64,000 nucleotides of DNA from Roseovarius sp. (lineage in GTDB: Bacteria; Pseudomonadota; Alphaproteobacteria; Rhodobacterales; Rhodobacteraceae), in the NCBI GenBank assembly GCA_029212365.1, contig JARGOC010000008.1, positions 80,001-144,000 of the forward strand. The letters run 5' to 3'. Below are positions 53,767-63,112 of this stretch, piece after piece. Each line of letters starts with the position of its first letter. The stretch's first letter is position 1. The notes under the pieces were generated by a model. It was not told the DNA's origin. It did not search any database and was given only the letters and a program-made list of their open reading frames with translations. A program made the position numbers and the translations under genes.

Positions 53767-54464
53767 CTGCCCCCTGTTTCCGTACGGCTTAGCCAATGGA
53801 TCAGCAGGTTCACCGTGATCGCCAATGCAATCAGAATGAACCCTAACGCCAAAGCCAGTGCAAAATTTCCTTTGCCGGTTTCCAACGCAATGGCCGTGGT
53901 CAGAACGCGTGTGGCATGGTCAATATTACCACCGACAATCATGATGGCACCCACTTCGCCAATCCCGCGCCCGAACCCGGCCAATGAGGCCGTCAGCAAA
54001 GCCCGCCGCCCGTCCCACAGCAAGGTTACAATCCGCTGTCGGCGGGTGGTGTTCATGGAAATCAGCAGGTCGTGATACTCGGCCCAAAGATCACGCAGGG
54101 ATTGGTGCGCAATTGAGGTGATCAGCGGCACAATGATGATCACCTGTGCGATGATCATTGCCGTAGGGGTGAACAACAGGCCCATCACGCCAAAAGGCCC
54201 GGACCGCGATAAAAACACATAGACGATCAACCCCACCACCACTGGCGGCAGGCCCATCAGGGCATTGATCACGGCAATGACCGTCCGGCGAAAGCGAAAG
54301 CGCTGCACCGCCAGATAGGCGCCAAAGGGCAGGGCGATCAGGCACGCGATGGCCAACGCACATAGCGTGACCTGAAGGGAACGCAAGGTGATCTCGACCA
54401 GGTCCGGGTCCAGTGTCACCACCAGCCAGAATGCCTGTATCAACCCTTGTGTCAGCTCTGACAT
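53760..54464 (-). CDS. tupB: Tungstate ABC transporter permease
   Basis: A 234-residue inner-membrane permease with five to six helices and the binding-protein-dependent transport signature SLAGFGRGIGEVGAIMIVGGNIDHATRVL near residue 160. Earlier it has RSLQVTLCALAIACLIALPFGAYLA and INALMGLPPVVVGLIVYVFLSRSGPFG, the pattern of TupB. It is the first gene of the operon. The 234 bases before it contain the pckA terminator and the tup promoter. Confidence 0.92.
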   Translation of the reverse strand: MSELTQGLIQAFWLVVTLDPDLVEITLRSLQVTLCALAIACLIALPFGAYLAVQRFRFRRTVIAVINALMGLPPVVVGLIVYVFLSRSGPFGVMGLLFTPTAMIIAQVIIIVPLITSIAHQSLRDLWAEYHDLLISMNTTRRQRIVTLLWDGRRALLTASLAGFGRGIGEVGAIMIVGGNIDHATRVLTTAIALETGKGNFALALALGFILIALAITVNLLIHWLSRTETGGRW

Positions 54465-54631
54465 ACCGCAGCGACCTATTGGGATGGGGCAAAGGCACCC
54501 CCTGCACGCTCTGGGGTATCAAGGATTGAAAGACTTGCAAATTGTAAAGTGAACCTTGGCGAAATTAGACAAAACCCTGCCGCAAATAGCGCTGGAAACC
54601 TGTAGCTCAACAGGGGCGAGATGCAGCATGT

Positions 54632-54665
54632 AAAAAACCGACAGCTACTGACAGCTGCCGGTTTT
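54632..54665 (-). terminator. Intrinsic terminator of pckA
   Basis: A long stem, AAAACCG-A-CAGCT / AGCTG-C-CGGTTTT with a single A-C mismatch and a 6-nt loop, ends on the minus strand in six T. It lies 34 bases after the pckA stop. The symmetrical A and T runs mean that it could work on the other strand as well. Confidence 0.9.
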
Positions 54666-54698
54666 CATAGTCGTCGTCTGGAGAGGGCCGACTGCACC

Positions 54699-56297
54699 CT
54701 ATCCGATTGCTGCGGCTTTCACATCATCGTCGATATGAGGCGTATATTGCTCAAAGTTATCGGCAAACATCCGCACCAGCTTGGCGGCCTGACGGTCATA
54801 GCTGTCAGGCTTGTCCCAGGTCCGGCGTGGGTTCAGCAACACAGGCGGCACACCTGGGGCGTCGATGGGCACTTCAAAGCCGAAGTTCTCGTCCTTGCGG
54901 AACTCCACTTTGCTGAGCGAGCCATCCAGCGCAGCCGTCAACAAAGCGCGTGTGGCCTTGATTGGCATTCTTGAACCGGTGCCATAAGAGCCACCAGTCC
55001 AGCCAGTATTAACCAACCAGCACGTCGCGCCGTGCTGAGCAATCTTGTCACGCAGAAGGTTGCCATAGACTTCGGGGCGACGTGGCATGAATGGGGCCCC
55101 AAAGCAGGTTGAAAATGTCGGCTCGGGCTCGGTGATACCACGCTCAGTGCCCGCCACCTTGGAGGTAAAGCCACTGAGGAAATGATACATCGCCTGCGCC
55201 GGTGTCAGACGGGCAATCGGGGGCAATACACCAAAGGCATCACAGGTCAGCATGATGATATTCTTGGGGTGTCCGCCAATCGCCGTGCTCGACGCGTTTG
55301 AGATATATTCCAGCGGATAAGCACAGCGCATGTTCGCCGTCAGGCTGTCGTCCTTGAAATCCAGTTCCAGTGTTTCAGGATCATGCACCATGTTTTCGAT
55401 CACAGTGCCGAATTTCTGCGTGGTGGCATAAATCTCTGGTTCGGCTTCGGGATCAAGATTGATCGTCTTGGCATAGCAACCACCTTCAAAATTGAAGGTA
55501 CCACGATCTGACCAGCCATGCTCATCGTCGCCAATCAACGTGCGGTCGGGATCGGCTGACAAAGTGGTCTTGCCTGTGCCCGAAAGGCCAAAGAAAATCG
55601 CAGTATCAACCGGATTGTTGTTGGCGTGATTGGCCGAGCAATGCATCGGCATGATGCCTTTTTCCGGCAGCAGGTAATTCAACAAGGTGAAAACGGATTT
55701 CTTGTTCTCGCCAGCGTACTCTGTGCCGCCGATCAGGATGATCTTGCGATCAAAGTTCATCGCGATCACGGTTTCGGAGCGACAATCATGCTTTTTCGGG
55801 TCTGCCTGGAAGCTGGGGCAGTTGATTACGGTGAAGTCGGCGACGAAATCCTTCAGGGCCTCGCTGTCAGGGCGGCGCAGCAAATGGCGGATGAACAGGC
55901 CATGCCACGCCATTTCCGTCACCATACGCACCTTGATCGAGTGCGCCGGGTCGGCCCCGCCGGTCAGATCCTGCACGTAATAGTCACGCCCCTGCATGTG
56001 CGCGATCATGTCATCATAGAGCGCATCAAATCCTTCGGGCGACATTTCGGCATTATTGTCCCACCAGATCGTGTCAGCCACGCTGTCAGTTTTGACCACA
56101 TGTTTGTCTTTTGGAGACCGGCCGGTAAATTTACCTGTCGTTACCAAAAACGTACCCCCCAGACCCAACTGTCCTTCGCCGTTTCTAAGCGCGGCTTCGA
56201 TCAGCGCAGGCTCGATCAGGTTGTAGTGGACATTTCCCAGCCCAGTGATGCCTTGATCTTCAAGCTGGAATTTCGGGTTTACCCGTCCAAATGCCAT
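54699..56297 (-). CDS. pckA: Phosphoenolpyruvate carboxykinase (ATP)
   Basis: Gluconeogenic enzyme that makes phosphoenolpyruvate from oxaloacetate and ATP. The kinase loop is [18 protein letters not shown] near residue 240. Other signatures are [12 protein letters not shown] near 70, [14 protein letters not shown] [15 protein letters not shown] near 130, and [20 protein letters not shown] near 290. The ATG at 56297 has AGGAG nine bases upstream and gives 532 residues, the normal size; the in-frame ATG at 56327 is less likely. It is divergent from chvI, an arrangement conserved in alphaproteobacteria, and ends at a strong terminator. Confidence 0.98.
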   Translation of the reverse strand: MAFGRVNPKFQLEDQGITGLGNVHYNLIEPALIEAALRNGEGQLGLGGTFLVTTGKFTGRSPKDKHVVKTDSVADTIWWDNNAEMSPEGFDALYDDMIAHMQGRDYYVQDLTGGADPAHSIKVRMVTEMAWHGLFIRHLLRRPDSEALKDFVADFTVINCPSFQADPKKHDCRSETVIAMNFDRKIILIGGTEYAGENKKSVFTLLNYLLPEKGIMPMHCSANHANNNPVDTAIFFGLSGTGKTTLSADPDRTLIGDDEHGWSDRGTFNFEGGCYAKTINLDPEAEPEIYATTQKFGTVIENMVHDPETLELDFKDDSLTANMRCAYPLEYISNASSTAIGGHPKNIIMLTCDAFGVLPPIARLTPAQAMYHFLSGFTSKVAGTERGITEPEPTFSTCFGAPFMPRRPEVYGNLLRDKIAQHGATCWLVNTGWTGGSYGTGSRMPIKATRALLTAALDGSLSKVEFRKDENFGFEVPIDAPGVPPVLLNPRRTWDKPDSYDRQAAKLVRMFADNFEQYTPHIDDDVKAAAIG

Positions 56298-56353
56298 GAG
56301 TGCGTGCTCCTGTATGCATGACTGCATGGGCGGCGTCCTTCTCGGTGTCGTGT

Positions 56354-56382
56354 GGTATACCGCCCGTTTGCGCGCCTCTTAA
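56354..56382 (-). promoter_or_regulatory. Predicted sigma-70-type promoter of pckA
   Basis: On the minus strand TTAAGA (56377-56382) and TATACC (56354-56359) are separated by exactly 17 bases, each with four of six consensus matches. The -10 box is 57 bases before the pckA ATG. Strength and start point are not testable by eye. Confidence 0.5.
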
Positions 56383-56420
56383 CATGCCACATCCGGGAAA
56401 GAACAGGACGGTTTCGCTCA

Positions 56421-56453
56421 GTTAGCGCAATCAACCGCAAGTTAGCGCAATCA
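56421..56453. promoter_or_regulatory. Paired 13-bp direct repeat upstream of pckA, candidate LacI-type (PckR/CceR) sites
   Basis: GTTAGCGCAATCA occurs twice, at 56421-56433 and 56441-56453, exactly 20 bases apart (about two helix turns). GTTAGCGC is the left half of a LacI-type palindrome with central GCGC. PckR of rhizobia and CceR of Rhodobacter are LacI-type regulators of pckA and central carbon genes. The sites lie 39-71 bases upstream of the predicted -35 box, an activator position. Confidence 0.6.
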
Positions 56454-56659
56454 CGATTTCAAAGCACGCAAGCCGACGGCTTTGCCACCGCCTTTGCCAT
56501 CACCTTTTTTGCCGGGAATTTAGCCAATCCTAAGGGATTTTTGTCTCTATCGAAGATGAAAGAGCAACCGATTCGCAGTTTAGGATTGATTGTAAAAGGA
56601 AAAAATGCACATAGTGAACGAAAAAAGCAGGCAAACAGAGCAGTACAAGGAAAATTGGT

Positions 56660-57361
56660 ATGTCTAAGATCGCCCTCGTGGACGATGACAGAAATATTCT
56701 GACATCGGTTTCGATGACGCTTGAGGCCGAAGGCTTCGAGGTAGAAACTTATAATGACGGACAGCAGGCATTTGATGCGTTCAGCAAAAAATTGCCCGAT
56801 ATGGCCGTTCTCGATATTAAAATGCCGCGCATGGATGGGATGGATCTGTTGCAACGGCTGCGGCAGAAATCTTCGATGCCGGTCATTTTTCTCACCTCCA
56901 AAGACGATGAGATTGATGAGGTTCTGGGCCTTCGTATGGGTGCAGACGATTATGTGAAGAAACCGTTTTCGCAACGGCTGCTGGTGGAGCGTATCCGCGC
57001 CCTCTTGCGCCGTCAGGATGCCATCGCAGGTGATGTTGGCCCCGAAGTTGAAGAAACCAAGGTGATTGAACGCGGTGAGTTGCGGATGGATCCGCTGCGT
57101 CACGCGGTGGCCTGGAAAGGCAAGGACGTGACCCTGACCGTCACAGAATTTCTGTTGCTTCAGGCGCTGGCGCAACGGCCCGGATTTGTCAAAAGCCGTG
57201 ATCAACTGATGGATGTGGCCTATGATGATCAGGTCTATGTGGATGATCGTACCATCGACAGCCACATCAAACGCCTGCGTAAAAAGCTGCGGATGGTCGA
57301 TAACGAGTTCTCGGCAATCGAGACACTTTATGGTATCGGATACAGGTACAACGAAGAATAA
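56660..57361 (+). CDS. chvI: Response regulator ChvI
   Basis: A 233-residue OmpR-type response regulator. The receiver domain has the acidic pair in LVDDDRNIL, the phosphorylation Asp in [17 protein letters not shown] (near residue 52), Thr in FLTSKDDEI and Lys in DYVKKPFSQ. The winged-helix output domain runs from about 130 ([22 protein letters not shown], then [15 protein letters not shown]). It partners ChvG, whose gene starts on the last base of the chvI stop. In rhizobia the pair answers acid and envelope stress and affects exopolysaccharide and metabolism. Confidence 0.95.
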   Translation: MSKIALVDDDRNILTSVSMTLEAEGFEVETYNDGQQAFDAFSKKLPDMAVLDIKMPRMDGMDLLQRLRQKSSMPVIFLTSKDDEIDEVLGLRMGADDYVKKPFSQRLLVERIRALLRRQDAIAGDVGPEVEETKVIERGELRMDPLRHAVAWKGKDVTLTVTEFLLLQALAQRPGFVKSRDQLMDVAYDDQVYVDDRTIDSHIKRLRKKLRMVDNEFSAIETLYGIGYRYNEE

Positions 57362-59070
57362 TGACGCTGGCCGAAGGGATTGATGTGCGCGATATGCCGT
57401 CCAGCAATAGCGGCGATGTGGTCTTGGGGGATGATTTTGTCGCCCCTGACAACATCGTCGAAGACGAACTTCGTGAACGCCGCGAAGGGCGGGGTTTCTT
57501 TTCGTTCAGAAAATCATCTCTGACGCGCAAAATTGTGACCTTCAACCTGATTGCCCTCAACATTCTTGTCGCGGGCATTTTGTATTTGAACTCCTCGCGC
57601 GATGGACTTGCCCTGCAACGGGCCAATGGCCTTGTCGGCGAGGCCGAGCTGGTGGCTGATGTGTTTGAAGCTCAACTGCCCAGCGGCGCGCCAGTCAATC
57701 TGGTGACCGGCGACGGTGTTGATGTCGATGGCACATTAGAAAGTATCAGCATCCGTAATGGCGTTGAAGTGTTCGTCTTTGACGTGAACGGGGTGCTGGC
57801 CGGGCAGGTGGTGGGCAGCCATACACAAAATGGATCGGCCTCAGAGCCCCGGCCCACCTTGATAACAGACGCCTTGGCGAAAGTGTGGGATTGGGTCTCG
57901 GCCCCGTTTGCCGCGCTGTCAGGTGATGCGCCAACAACAAACACCCAAGACACCACTCGCATAATGGTGCCAGAAACCCTGCGCCTTGGCACGCAGATTT
58001 CCTCGGGCGAGGTCGCGGGCAACAGTGTATTTTCCGTGGCAACTCCGATCTTGCAAAACGGCACAGCGGTGGGCGTGGTCGCCTTGGTCAGCGCATCAGG
58101 CGAGATTGACAATCTGGTGCGTTCCGAGCGCGAACGCGTGTTGCAGATGTTCATCATCGCCACGCTGGTTTCGATCGGGCTAAGCCTGATCCTGGCCTCG
58201 ACCATATCCAACCCGATTTCTGATCTGGCCTCAGCTGCCGAAATTGGCGGTGATCGCAATCGTGGCAAAGCAGGCGGGCGTATCCGTATCCCTGATTTGA
58301 CTGCGCGTCCCGATGAAATTGGCCGCCTCAGTGGTGCCCTGCGCGGCATGGTTACAGCGCTTTACCACCGGATAGATAGCAACGAACAATTTGCCGCCGA
58401 CGTGGCGCATGAAATCAAGAACCCATTGGCGTCGTTACGCTCGGCTGTGGGTACGATGCATGTGGCCAAGCGGGATGACCAACGCACTAAACTGCTTGAG
58501 GTGATCGAACATGACGTGCGCCGTCTGGATCGTTTGGTCAGCGATATTTCCAATGCGTCGCGGCTCGACAGTGAATTGGTCAAAGAAGAACAAGAAGCGT
58601 TTGATTTGCTGACATTGCTGCGCAATCTGGGCCAGTACCTCGGGGAAGAAGCCAATCAAAAGGGCATCGACTTTATCACAGATTTCCCTGAAAAACCCAT
58701 TGTTTTGCTGGGGCTAGAGGCGCGTATCGCACAGGTGTTCGTGAATCTTATCACCAACGCGATGAGTTTTTGCGAAGAGGGTGACGCCATCCGTGTCTGG
58801 GCCCGCAAGCGTGACAATCGTGTGTTGATTGTGGTCGAAGACACCGGGCCCGGTATTCCCGAAGTGGCATTGACCAAAATCTTTAAACGCTTCTATTCCG
58901 AACGCAGCGCCAATGATTTTGGCAATAATTCCGGTCTTGGATTGGCGATCTCAAAGCAGATCATTGAGGCCCATGACGGCGTGATATGGGCCGAAAATAT
59001 TAGGCCTACCGATGCTGATATCACATCTGATCCGTTGGGCGCGCGCTTTGTCGTGGGCCTGCCGGTCTGA
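57361..59070 (+). CDS. chvG: Sensor histidine kinase ChvG
   Basis: A 569-residue sensor kinase. Two membrane helices (about residues 60-78 and 258-280) flank a periplasmic domain of some 180 residues. Next come a HAMP linker, the dimerisation helix FAADVAHEIKNPLASLRSAVG with the phosphorylated His, and an ATPase domain (NLITNAMSFCEEGD, VEDTGPGIPE, GNNSGLGLAISKQII). The stimulus domain is where ExoR binds in rhizobia; no exoR is in this window. The gene overlaps chvI by one base (TAATG) and is followed by hprK three bases later. Confidence 0.94.
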   Translation: MTLAEGIDVRDMPSSNSGDVVLGDDFVAPDNIVEDELRERREGRGFFSFRKSSLTRKIVTFNLIALNILVAGILYLNSSRDGLALQRANGLVGEAELVADVFEAQLPSGAPVNLVTGDGVDVDGTLESISIRNGVEVFVFDVNGVLAGQVVGSHTQNGSASEPRPTLITDALAKVWDWVSAPFAALSGDAPTTNTQDTTRIMVPETLRLGTQISSGEVAGNSVFSVATPILQNGTAVGVVALVSASGEIDNLVRSERERVLQMFIIATLVSIGLSLILASTISNPISDLASAAEIGGDRNRGKAGGRIRIPDLTARPDEIGRLSGALRGMVTALYHRIDSNEQFAADVAHEIKNPLASLRSAVGTMHVAKRDDQRTKLLEVIEHDVRRLDRLVSDISNASRLDSELVKEEQEAFDLLTLLRNLGQYLGEEANQKGIDFITDFPEKPIVLLGLEARIAQVFVNLITNAMSFCEEGDAIRVWARKRDNRVLIVVEDTGPGIPEVALTKIFKRFYSERSANDFGNNSGLGLAISKQIIEAHDGVIWAENIRPTDADITSDPLGARFVVGLPV

Positions 59071-59073
59071 TCC

Positions 59074-59508
59074 ATGTCCGGGTCCAAGGCCAGTTCTGTG
59101 GCCTTGCATGCCAGCTGCGTGGCCCTGCGCGGACAGGCAGTTCTGATCACGGGGGCATCTGGAAGTGGCAAATCAGGACTGGCTTTGCAACTGATCGCCT
59201 TTGGGGCCGATTTGATTGCCGATGATAAAACCATGTTAAAGCGCCATGACAACACGTTGATTGCCACCGCCCCCGACAGCATCAAAGGCCAAATCGAAGC
59301 CCGCGGCGTAGGTATATTGGCCGCTACTCCGCTGGCGGCGGCACGGGTGCGATTTGTTGTTGATATGGACAGTCTGGAAACAGAGCGTTTGCCACAAATG
59401 AATGAAACACATCTCCTTGGCGTGACATTGCCCTTGATCCGACAGGCGAAAGAGCCACATTTTGCAGCAGCTATATGGCTTTTGCTGAAAGGAGGTCGTG
59501 TTGCCTGA
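59074..59508 (+). CDS. hprK: HPr kinase/phosphorylase, short alphaproteobacterial form
   Basis: A 144-residue protein corresponding only to the C-terminal kinase domain of HprK. Walker A is [17 protein letters not shown] near residue 30, followed by [13 protein letters not shown], and the signature [13 protein letters not shown] lies near 115. Firmicute HprK is about 310 residues; the N-terminal half is missing, as in other alphaproteobacteria. It phosphorylates the serine site of HPr, here encoded 1.4 kb downstream. It lies in one run from chvI to ptsH and overlaps rapZ by 11 bases. Confidence 0.93.
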   Translation: MSGSKASSVALHASCVALRGQAVLITGASGSGKSGLALQLIAFGADLIADDKTMLKRHDNTLIATAPDSIKGQIEARGVGILAATPLAAARVRFVVDMDSLETERLPQMNETHLLGVTLPLIRQAKEPHFAAAIWLLLKGGRVA

Positions 59509-60427
59509 CCCACGGCCAGACCCCTCCATAAATGACGGCCCCAACAGTCGGTTGGTGCTGGTGACTGGCCCGTCCGGGGCCGGGCGTTCGACGGCGATCC
59601 GCACGCTTGAGGATATGGGGTATGAGGCGATCGACAATCTGCCCATGTCCCTGTTGCCGCGCTTGCTGGAGGGGCCCGCACCAGACAAACCACTGGCCCT
59701 TGGTATCGACGTTCGCAACCGGGATTTTTCAACCTCGGCCTTGATTGAGATGATTGATCAGTTCAGCGCGGCCGATGAAGTGCCAATGCAGGTGCTTTAC
59801 CTTGATTGCAGCGCCGAAATCCTGTTGCGCCGTTTTTCGGAAACCCGTCGCCGCCATCCGCTGGCGCCGGGTGAAAACCCCGGTATGGGCATCGCGCGCG
59901 AGTTGGACCTGTTGGGCCCCATACGGGTGCGTGCAGACATTTTGTTGGATACGTCTGATATGTCTCCGCATGATCTGCGCGCGCAGCTGGATGCCTGGTT
60001 TGCCCCGCGAGGCACGCAGAGATTATCGGTTTCGCTGCACTCATTTTCCTATAAACGCGGGCTTCCCCGAGGGTTGGATATGGTTCTCGATTGTCGGTTC
60101 CTGCGCAATCCCTACTGGGATGAGACCCTGCGCCACCTGAATGGCCGTGACCCACAAGTACAGGCCTATGTGGCACAGGACGCACTCTATGCCGGGTTCT
60201 CGGATAAGGTGACAGACCTGGCCCTTTTACTACTTCCAGCCTATGAGGCGGAAGGCAAAGCATATCTGTCGATGGGTTTTGGTTGTACTGGCGGGCAGCA
60301 CCGCAGTGTTGCCATGGCAGAAACTTTGGCGAAAGCCCTTGCAAACAAAGGCTGGCAGGTGTCAATAAGGCACCGCGAGTTGGAACGGGTGGCTGTGGCT
60401 GGCCGTACCAGTGGCAACCCCGGATAA
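59498..60427 (+). CDS. rapZ: RapZ-family nucleotide-binding protein
   Basis: A 309-residue protein of the RapZ/YvcJ family. The P-loop region is [29 protein letters not shown], in which the usual Lys of G-x-x-G-x-G-K-S is Arg. The C-terminal domain has [20 protein letters not shown] and the [15 protein letters not shown] loop. In enterobacteria RapZ controls amino-sugar synthesis through small RNAs; in alphaproteobacteria its role is not settled, but its place among PTS genes is constant. The start is GTG 59498 or TTG 59501 behind AAAGGAGG. Confidence 0.93.
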   Translation: MLPDPRPDPSINDGPNSRLVLVTGPSGAGRSTAIRTLEDMGYEAIDNLPMSLLPRLLEGPAPDKPLALGIDVRNRDFSTSALIEMIDQFSAADEVPMQVLYLDCSAEILLRRFSETRRRHPLAPGENPGMGIARELDLLGPIRVRADILLDTSDMSPHDLRAQLDAWFAPRGTQRLSVSLHSFSYKRGLPRGLDMVLDCRFLRNPYWDETLRHLNGRDPQVQAYVAQDALYAGFSDKVTDLALLLLPAYEAEGKAYLSMGFGCTGGQHRSVAMAETLAKALANKGWQVSIRHRELERVAVAGRTSGNPG

Positions 60428-60454
60428 ACGGCCGCTGCGAAGGAGAAAACAGCG

Positions 60455-60847
60455 TTGATCGGTATTGTGATCGTAGCACATGGTGGGCTGGCTCCGGAGT
60501 ATCTCGGGGCTATTCAGCATGTTGTTGGCCCACAAACCGGAATTCGCGCTATTGCCATTGAAGGCAACCACGACCGCGATTCCAAGCAATCGGAAATCTG
60601 CGCCGCCGCCGAGGACGTGGATACCGGGACCGGTGTTGTGATTGTCACTGATATGTTTGGTGGCTCGCCCTCAAACCTCGCCCTTAAGGCCTGTCAGCCG
60701 GAAAATCGACGGATCCTTTATGGGGCCAACTTGCCGATGCTGATCAAACTGGCAAAAAGCCGCGACAAACCACTGCCCGAAGCCGTGCGCGCCGCCCTGG
60801 ACGCGGGCCGCAAGTACATCGACAGCCACAATGTTTCGGCTAACTAG
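60455..60847 (+). CDS. PTS EIIA component, mannose type (EIIA-Man-like)
   Basis: A 130-residue EIIA domain. The phosphorylated His is in IGIVIVAHGGLAPEYL (His9), and VVIVTDMFGGSPSNLAL is the second family mark. The start codon is TTG at 60455 with AAGGAGA upstream. No EIIB or EIIC is adjacent, so it is not a sugar transporter part but belongs to the regulatory PTS typical of alphaproteobacteria. There it receives phosphate from HPr and may signal to partners. Confidence 0.93.
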   Translation: MIGIVIVAHGGLAPEYLGAIQHVVGPQTGIRAIAIEGNHDRDSKQSEICAAAEDVDTGTGVVIVTDMFGGSPSNLALKACQPENRRILYGANLPMLIKLAKSRDKPLPEAVRAALDAGRKYIDSHNVSAN

Positions 60848-60874
60848 CCGCGTTTGAACCTGGGACGGAACAAG

Positions 60875-61153
60875 ATGACCGAGAAATCCATGCGGCACCT
60901 GAAAATTGTCAATGAAAAGGGCTTGCACGCGCGCGCTTCGGCCAAACTTGTTGAGGTGGTCGAAGGGTTTGATGCCTGGGCTGAAGTGTCGTTGAATGGG
61001 CAATCCTCGGGCGGGGACAGCATAATGGGGCTTTTGATGTTGGCAGCCTCGCGCGGAACGACTATTGACGTGCAGACTTCGGGCCCTGATGCTGAAGCCC
61101 TTGCTGACGCGATTGAGGTGTTGGTGGCAGACCGCTTCGGGGAAGATATGTGA
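60875..61153 (+). CDS. ptsH: Phosphocarrier protein HPr
   Basis: A 92-residue HPr. The His phosphorylation site is in NEKGLHARASAKLVEVV and the regulatory Ser, target of HprK, in SSGGDSIMGLLMLAASRG. ATG 60875 with GGA five bases upstream gives the normal size; the frame is open back to TTG 60854. It closes the hprK-rapZ-EIIA-HPr set. Enzyme I (ptsP) is not in the window. Confidence 0.96.
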   Translation: MTEKSMRHLKIVNEKGLHARASAKLVEVVEGFDAWAEVSLNGQSSGGDSIMGLLMLAASRGTTIDVQTSGPDAEALADAIEVLVADRFGEDM

Positions 61154-61189
61154 CAGCGTAATATACGCTGCTGGACAGGAACAGAGTAA

Positions 61190-62071
61190 GTGGCAATGAA
61201 CGAGCAGGATCAGACGGGGAGCATTCCCGGCGAGACGGTGTCGTTTACCAAATATGACCGCCGCTCACTGACTTATGCCAATTCGTTTGATGCACCCGCC
61301 ACCGCTGCCACCATTCGTGCCATTGAGTGGGTCACTGGCAAGCTGACAATCATTCGCATGATTCGTGCGTTTGAAAAGCGTGGCGCACCAGCGGGTCAGC
61401 CGTTTTGGCGCGCCGCCCTTGATACGATGGGCATCGACCTGCTGACCCCTGAAATTGAGTTGGATAACATCCCATTGGATGGCCCGGTTGTGGCCGTGGC
61501 CAATCACCCTCATGGGCTGGTGGATGGGATGATCCTGGCCGATTTGATTGGACGGCGACGCACCGACTACAAAATCCTGACACGCGCCCTGCTGACCGGA
61601 ATTGATGAGGTGGCCGCCTCATATATGATCCCGGTCCCATTCCCCCACGAGCCGGACGCTCAGCACAAATCAGTGGAAATGCGTGCCAAGGCGATGGCCC
61701 ATTTGAAAGAAGGCGGGCTGATCAGCGTGTTCCCATCTGGGGTGGTTGCCTCATCCGACAGTATGTTAGGGCCGGTGCTTGAGCGTGAATGGAATGTCTT
61801 CACAGCGCAGATGATCCGCCGCTCAGGCGCTAAGGTTCTGCCAATTTATTTTCCGGGCAGCAACAGCCGGGTTTACCAAATGGCCAATCGTATGTCGGTC
61901 ACAATGCGCCAGGGTTTGCTGCTGCATGAGGTGGTGAAAAGCTGTAACAACCCGCAAAAACCTGTGGTCGGTCCTGTGGTGGATGACGAACATATGAAGA
62001 TGCTCGAAACCGATCCACGCGGATTTATGAGCTGGCTGCGGCAGCACACATTGTCACTCGGCACCAAATAG
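61190..62071 (+). CDS. Lysophospholipid acyltransferase family protein
   Basis: A 293-residue PlsC-like acyltransferase. The acyl-transfer motif is VVAVANHPHGLVDGMILADL near residue 105, in which the usual H-x4-D is spaced as H-x5-D, a form common in alphaproteobacterial members. Later parts are GGLISVFPSGVVASSDSM near 180 (substrate loop) and AKVLPIYFPGSNSR near 215. The start is GTG 61190, nine bases after AGGA; ATG 61196 is an alternative. It may acylate a lysolipid such as lyso-ornithine or lysophosphatidate; the acceptor is not evident. Confidence 0.85.
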   Translation: MAMNEQDQTGSIPGETVSFTKYDRRSLTYANSFDAPATAATIRAIEWVTGKLTIIRMIRAFEKRGAPAGQPFWRAALDTMGIDLLTPEIELDNIPLDGPVVAVANHPHGLVDGMILADLIGRRRTDYKILTRALLTGIDEVAASYMIPVPFPHEPDAQHKSVEMRAKAMAHLKEGGLISVFPSGVVASSDSMLGPVLEREWNVFTAQMIRRSGAKVLPIYFPGSNSRVYQMANRMSVTMRQGLLLHEVVKSCNNPQKPVVGPVVDDEHMKMLETDPRGFMSWLRQHTLSLGTK

Positions 62072-62074
62072 ACG

Positions 62075-62950
62075 CTAACGCGTTGGCACTGGTTCTTCGC
62101 CGCGATAGTCGTAAAAACCACGACCAGTCTTGCGGCCCAGCCAGCCGGCCTCCACATATTTCGTCAGCAAAGGGCAGGGGCGGTATTTGGTATCTGCCAA
62201 CCCGTCATGCAGGACGTTCATGATGGCCAGGCATGTATCCAGCCCGATGAAATCAGCCAGCTCCAGCGGCCCCATCGGGTGGTTGGCGCCCAGCTTCATG
62301 GACAGGTCAATAGACCTGACCGAACCCACACCCTCATACAGCGTATAGACCGCCTCGTTGATCATCGGCATCAATATGCGGTTGACGATGAAGGCCGGAA
62401 AGTCCTCGGCTGAGGCCGCAGTTTTCCCAAGCTTTTCAACCACTTTCAGGCAGGCATCATAGGTCTCTTTGTCGGTGGCGATGCCACGGATCAGTTCCAC
62501 CAATTGCATGATCGGAACCGGATTCATGAAGTGGAACCCCATGAACCTCTCGGGCCGGTCGGTGCCGCTGGCCAATCGAGTGATAGAAATAGACGACGTA
62601 TTTGAGGTCAAAATCGTGTGCGGCGCCAGATGTGGCAGCAGGCTCTCAAAAATGGCCTGCTTCACGGTCTCGCGCTCGGTTGCGCTTTCGATGATCAGAT
62701 CACTGGCGCCCAGTGAACTGAGATCTGTTGTCGGGTTGACCCGGCCCATTGCCAGCGTCATCTCATCCTGAGTGATCAGATTACGGCTCACCTGACGTTC
62801 CATGTTCTTTTGGATGACACCAAGTGCCGCCGTCAAAGCCGCCTCATCCAGATCGTTGAGCATCACATCATAGCCCGCCACCGCCAAGACATGTGCAATG
62901 CCGTTGCCCATCTGACCTGCACCAACCACTCCGACTTTCTGAATATCCAT
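62075..62950 (-). CDS. hbd: 3-hydroxybutyryl-CoA dehydrogenase
   Basis: A 291-residue 3-hydroxyacyl-CoA dehydrogenase. NAD binding is [24 protein letters not shown], the catalytic His is in [19 protein letters not shown] near residue 140, and [20 protein letters not shown] with [18 protein letters not shown] marks the C-terminal domain. It interconverts acetoacetyl-CoA and 3-hydroxybutyryl-CoA, linking polyhydroxybutyrate, fatty-acid and ethylmalonyl-CoA routes. ATG 62950 has GGGAG upstream; the frame to 62983 is leader. It ends three bases from the convergent acyltransferase gene. Confidence 0.95.
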   Translation of the reverse strand: MDIQKVGVVGAGQMGNGIAHVLAVAGYDVMLNDLDEAALTAALGVIQKNMERQVSRNLITQDEMTLAMGRVNPTTDLSSLGASDLIIESATERETVKQAIFESLLPHLAPHTILTSNTSSISITRLASGTDRPERFMGFHFMNPVPIMQLVELIRGIATDKETYDACLKVVEKLGKTAASAEDFPAFIVNRILMPMINEAVYTLYEGVGSVRSIDLSMKLGANHPMGPLELADFIGLDTCLAIMNVLHDGLADTKYRPCPLLTKYVEAGWLGRKTGRGFYDYRGEEPVPTR

Positions 62951-63112
62951 CGGGCTGCTCCCTCGTTTTGTTGTTTGTCCCACAATAGGCGGGTGGGTGT
63001 CGGGGCTGCAAGGGGCAGCGGTCGTTAAAACTCGTGCGGCATTTTAGCGTTAGTATTTTGGAAAGAACTCTCGGCGAAAGATGCCTGTGGGTGAATTTTA
63101 ATGGTGGGAAAG

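Larger units (their letters stand above)
56298..56659. other. 362-bp divergent control region pckA / chvI
   Basis: It holds a predicted pckA promoter (56354-56382) and two direct repeats (56421-56453). The chvI leader is AT-rich, with the ribosome-binding site AAGGA eight bases before its ATG. No credible open frame: those that cross it extend from genes or lack start sites. Confidence 0.7.

Noticed and set aside
55626..56321. 231-codon open frame on the plus strand
   Set aside because: Antisense to pckA; no motifs.
60455..61153. EIIA and HPr as part of a sugar-uptake PTS
   Set aside because: No EIIB or EIIC gene is adjacent, and the set with hprK and chvG/chvI is the known regulatory type.
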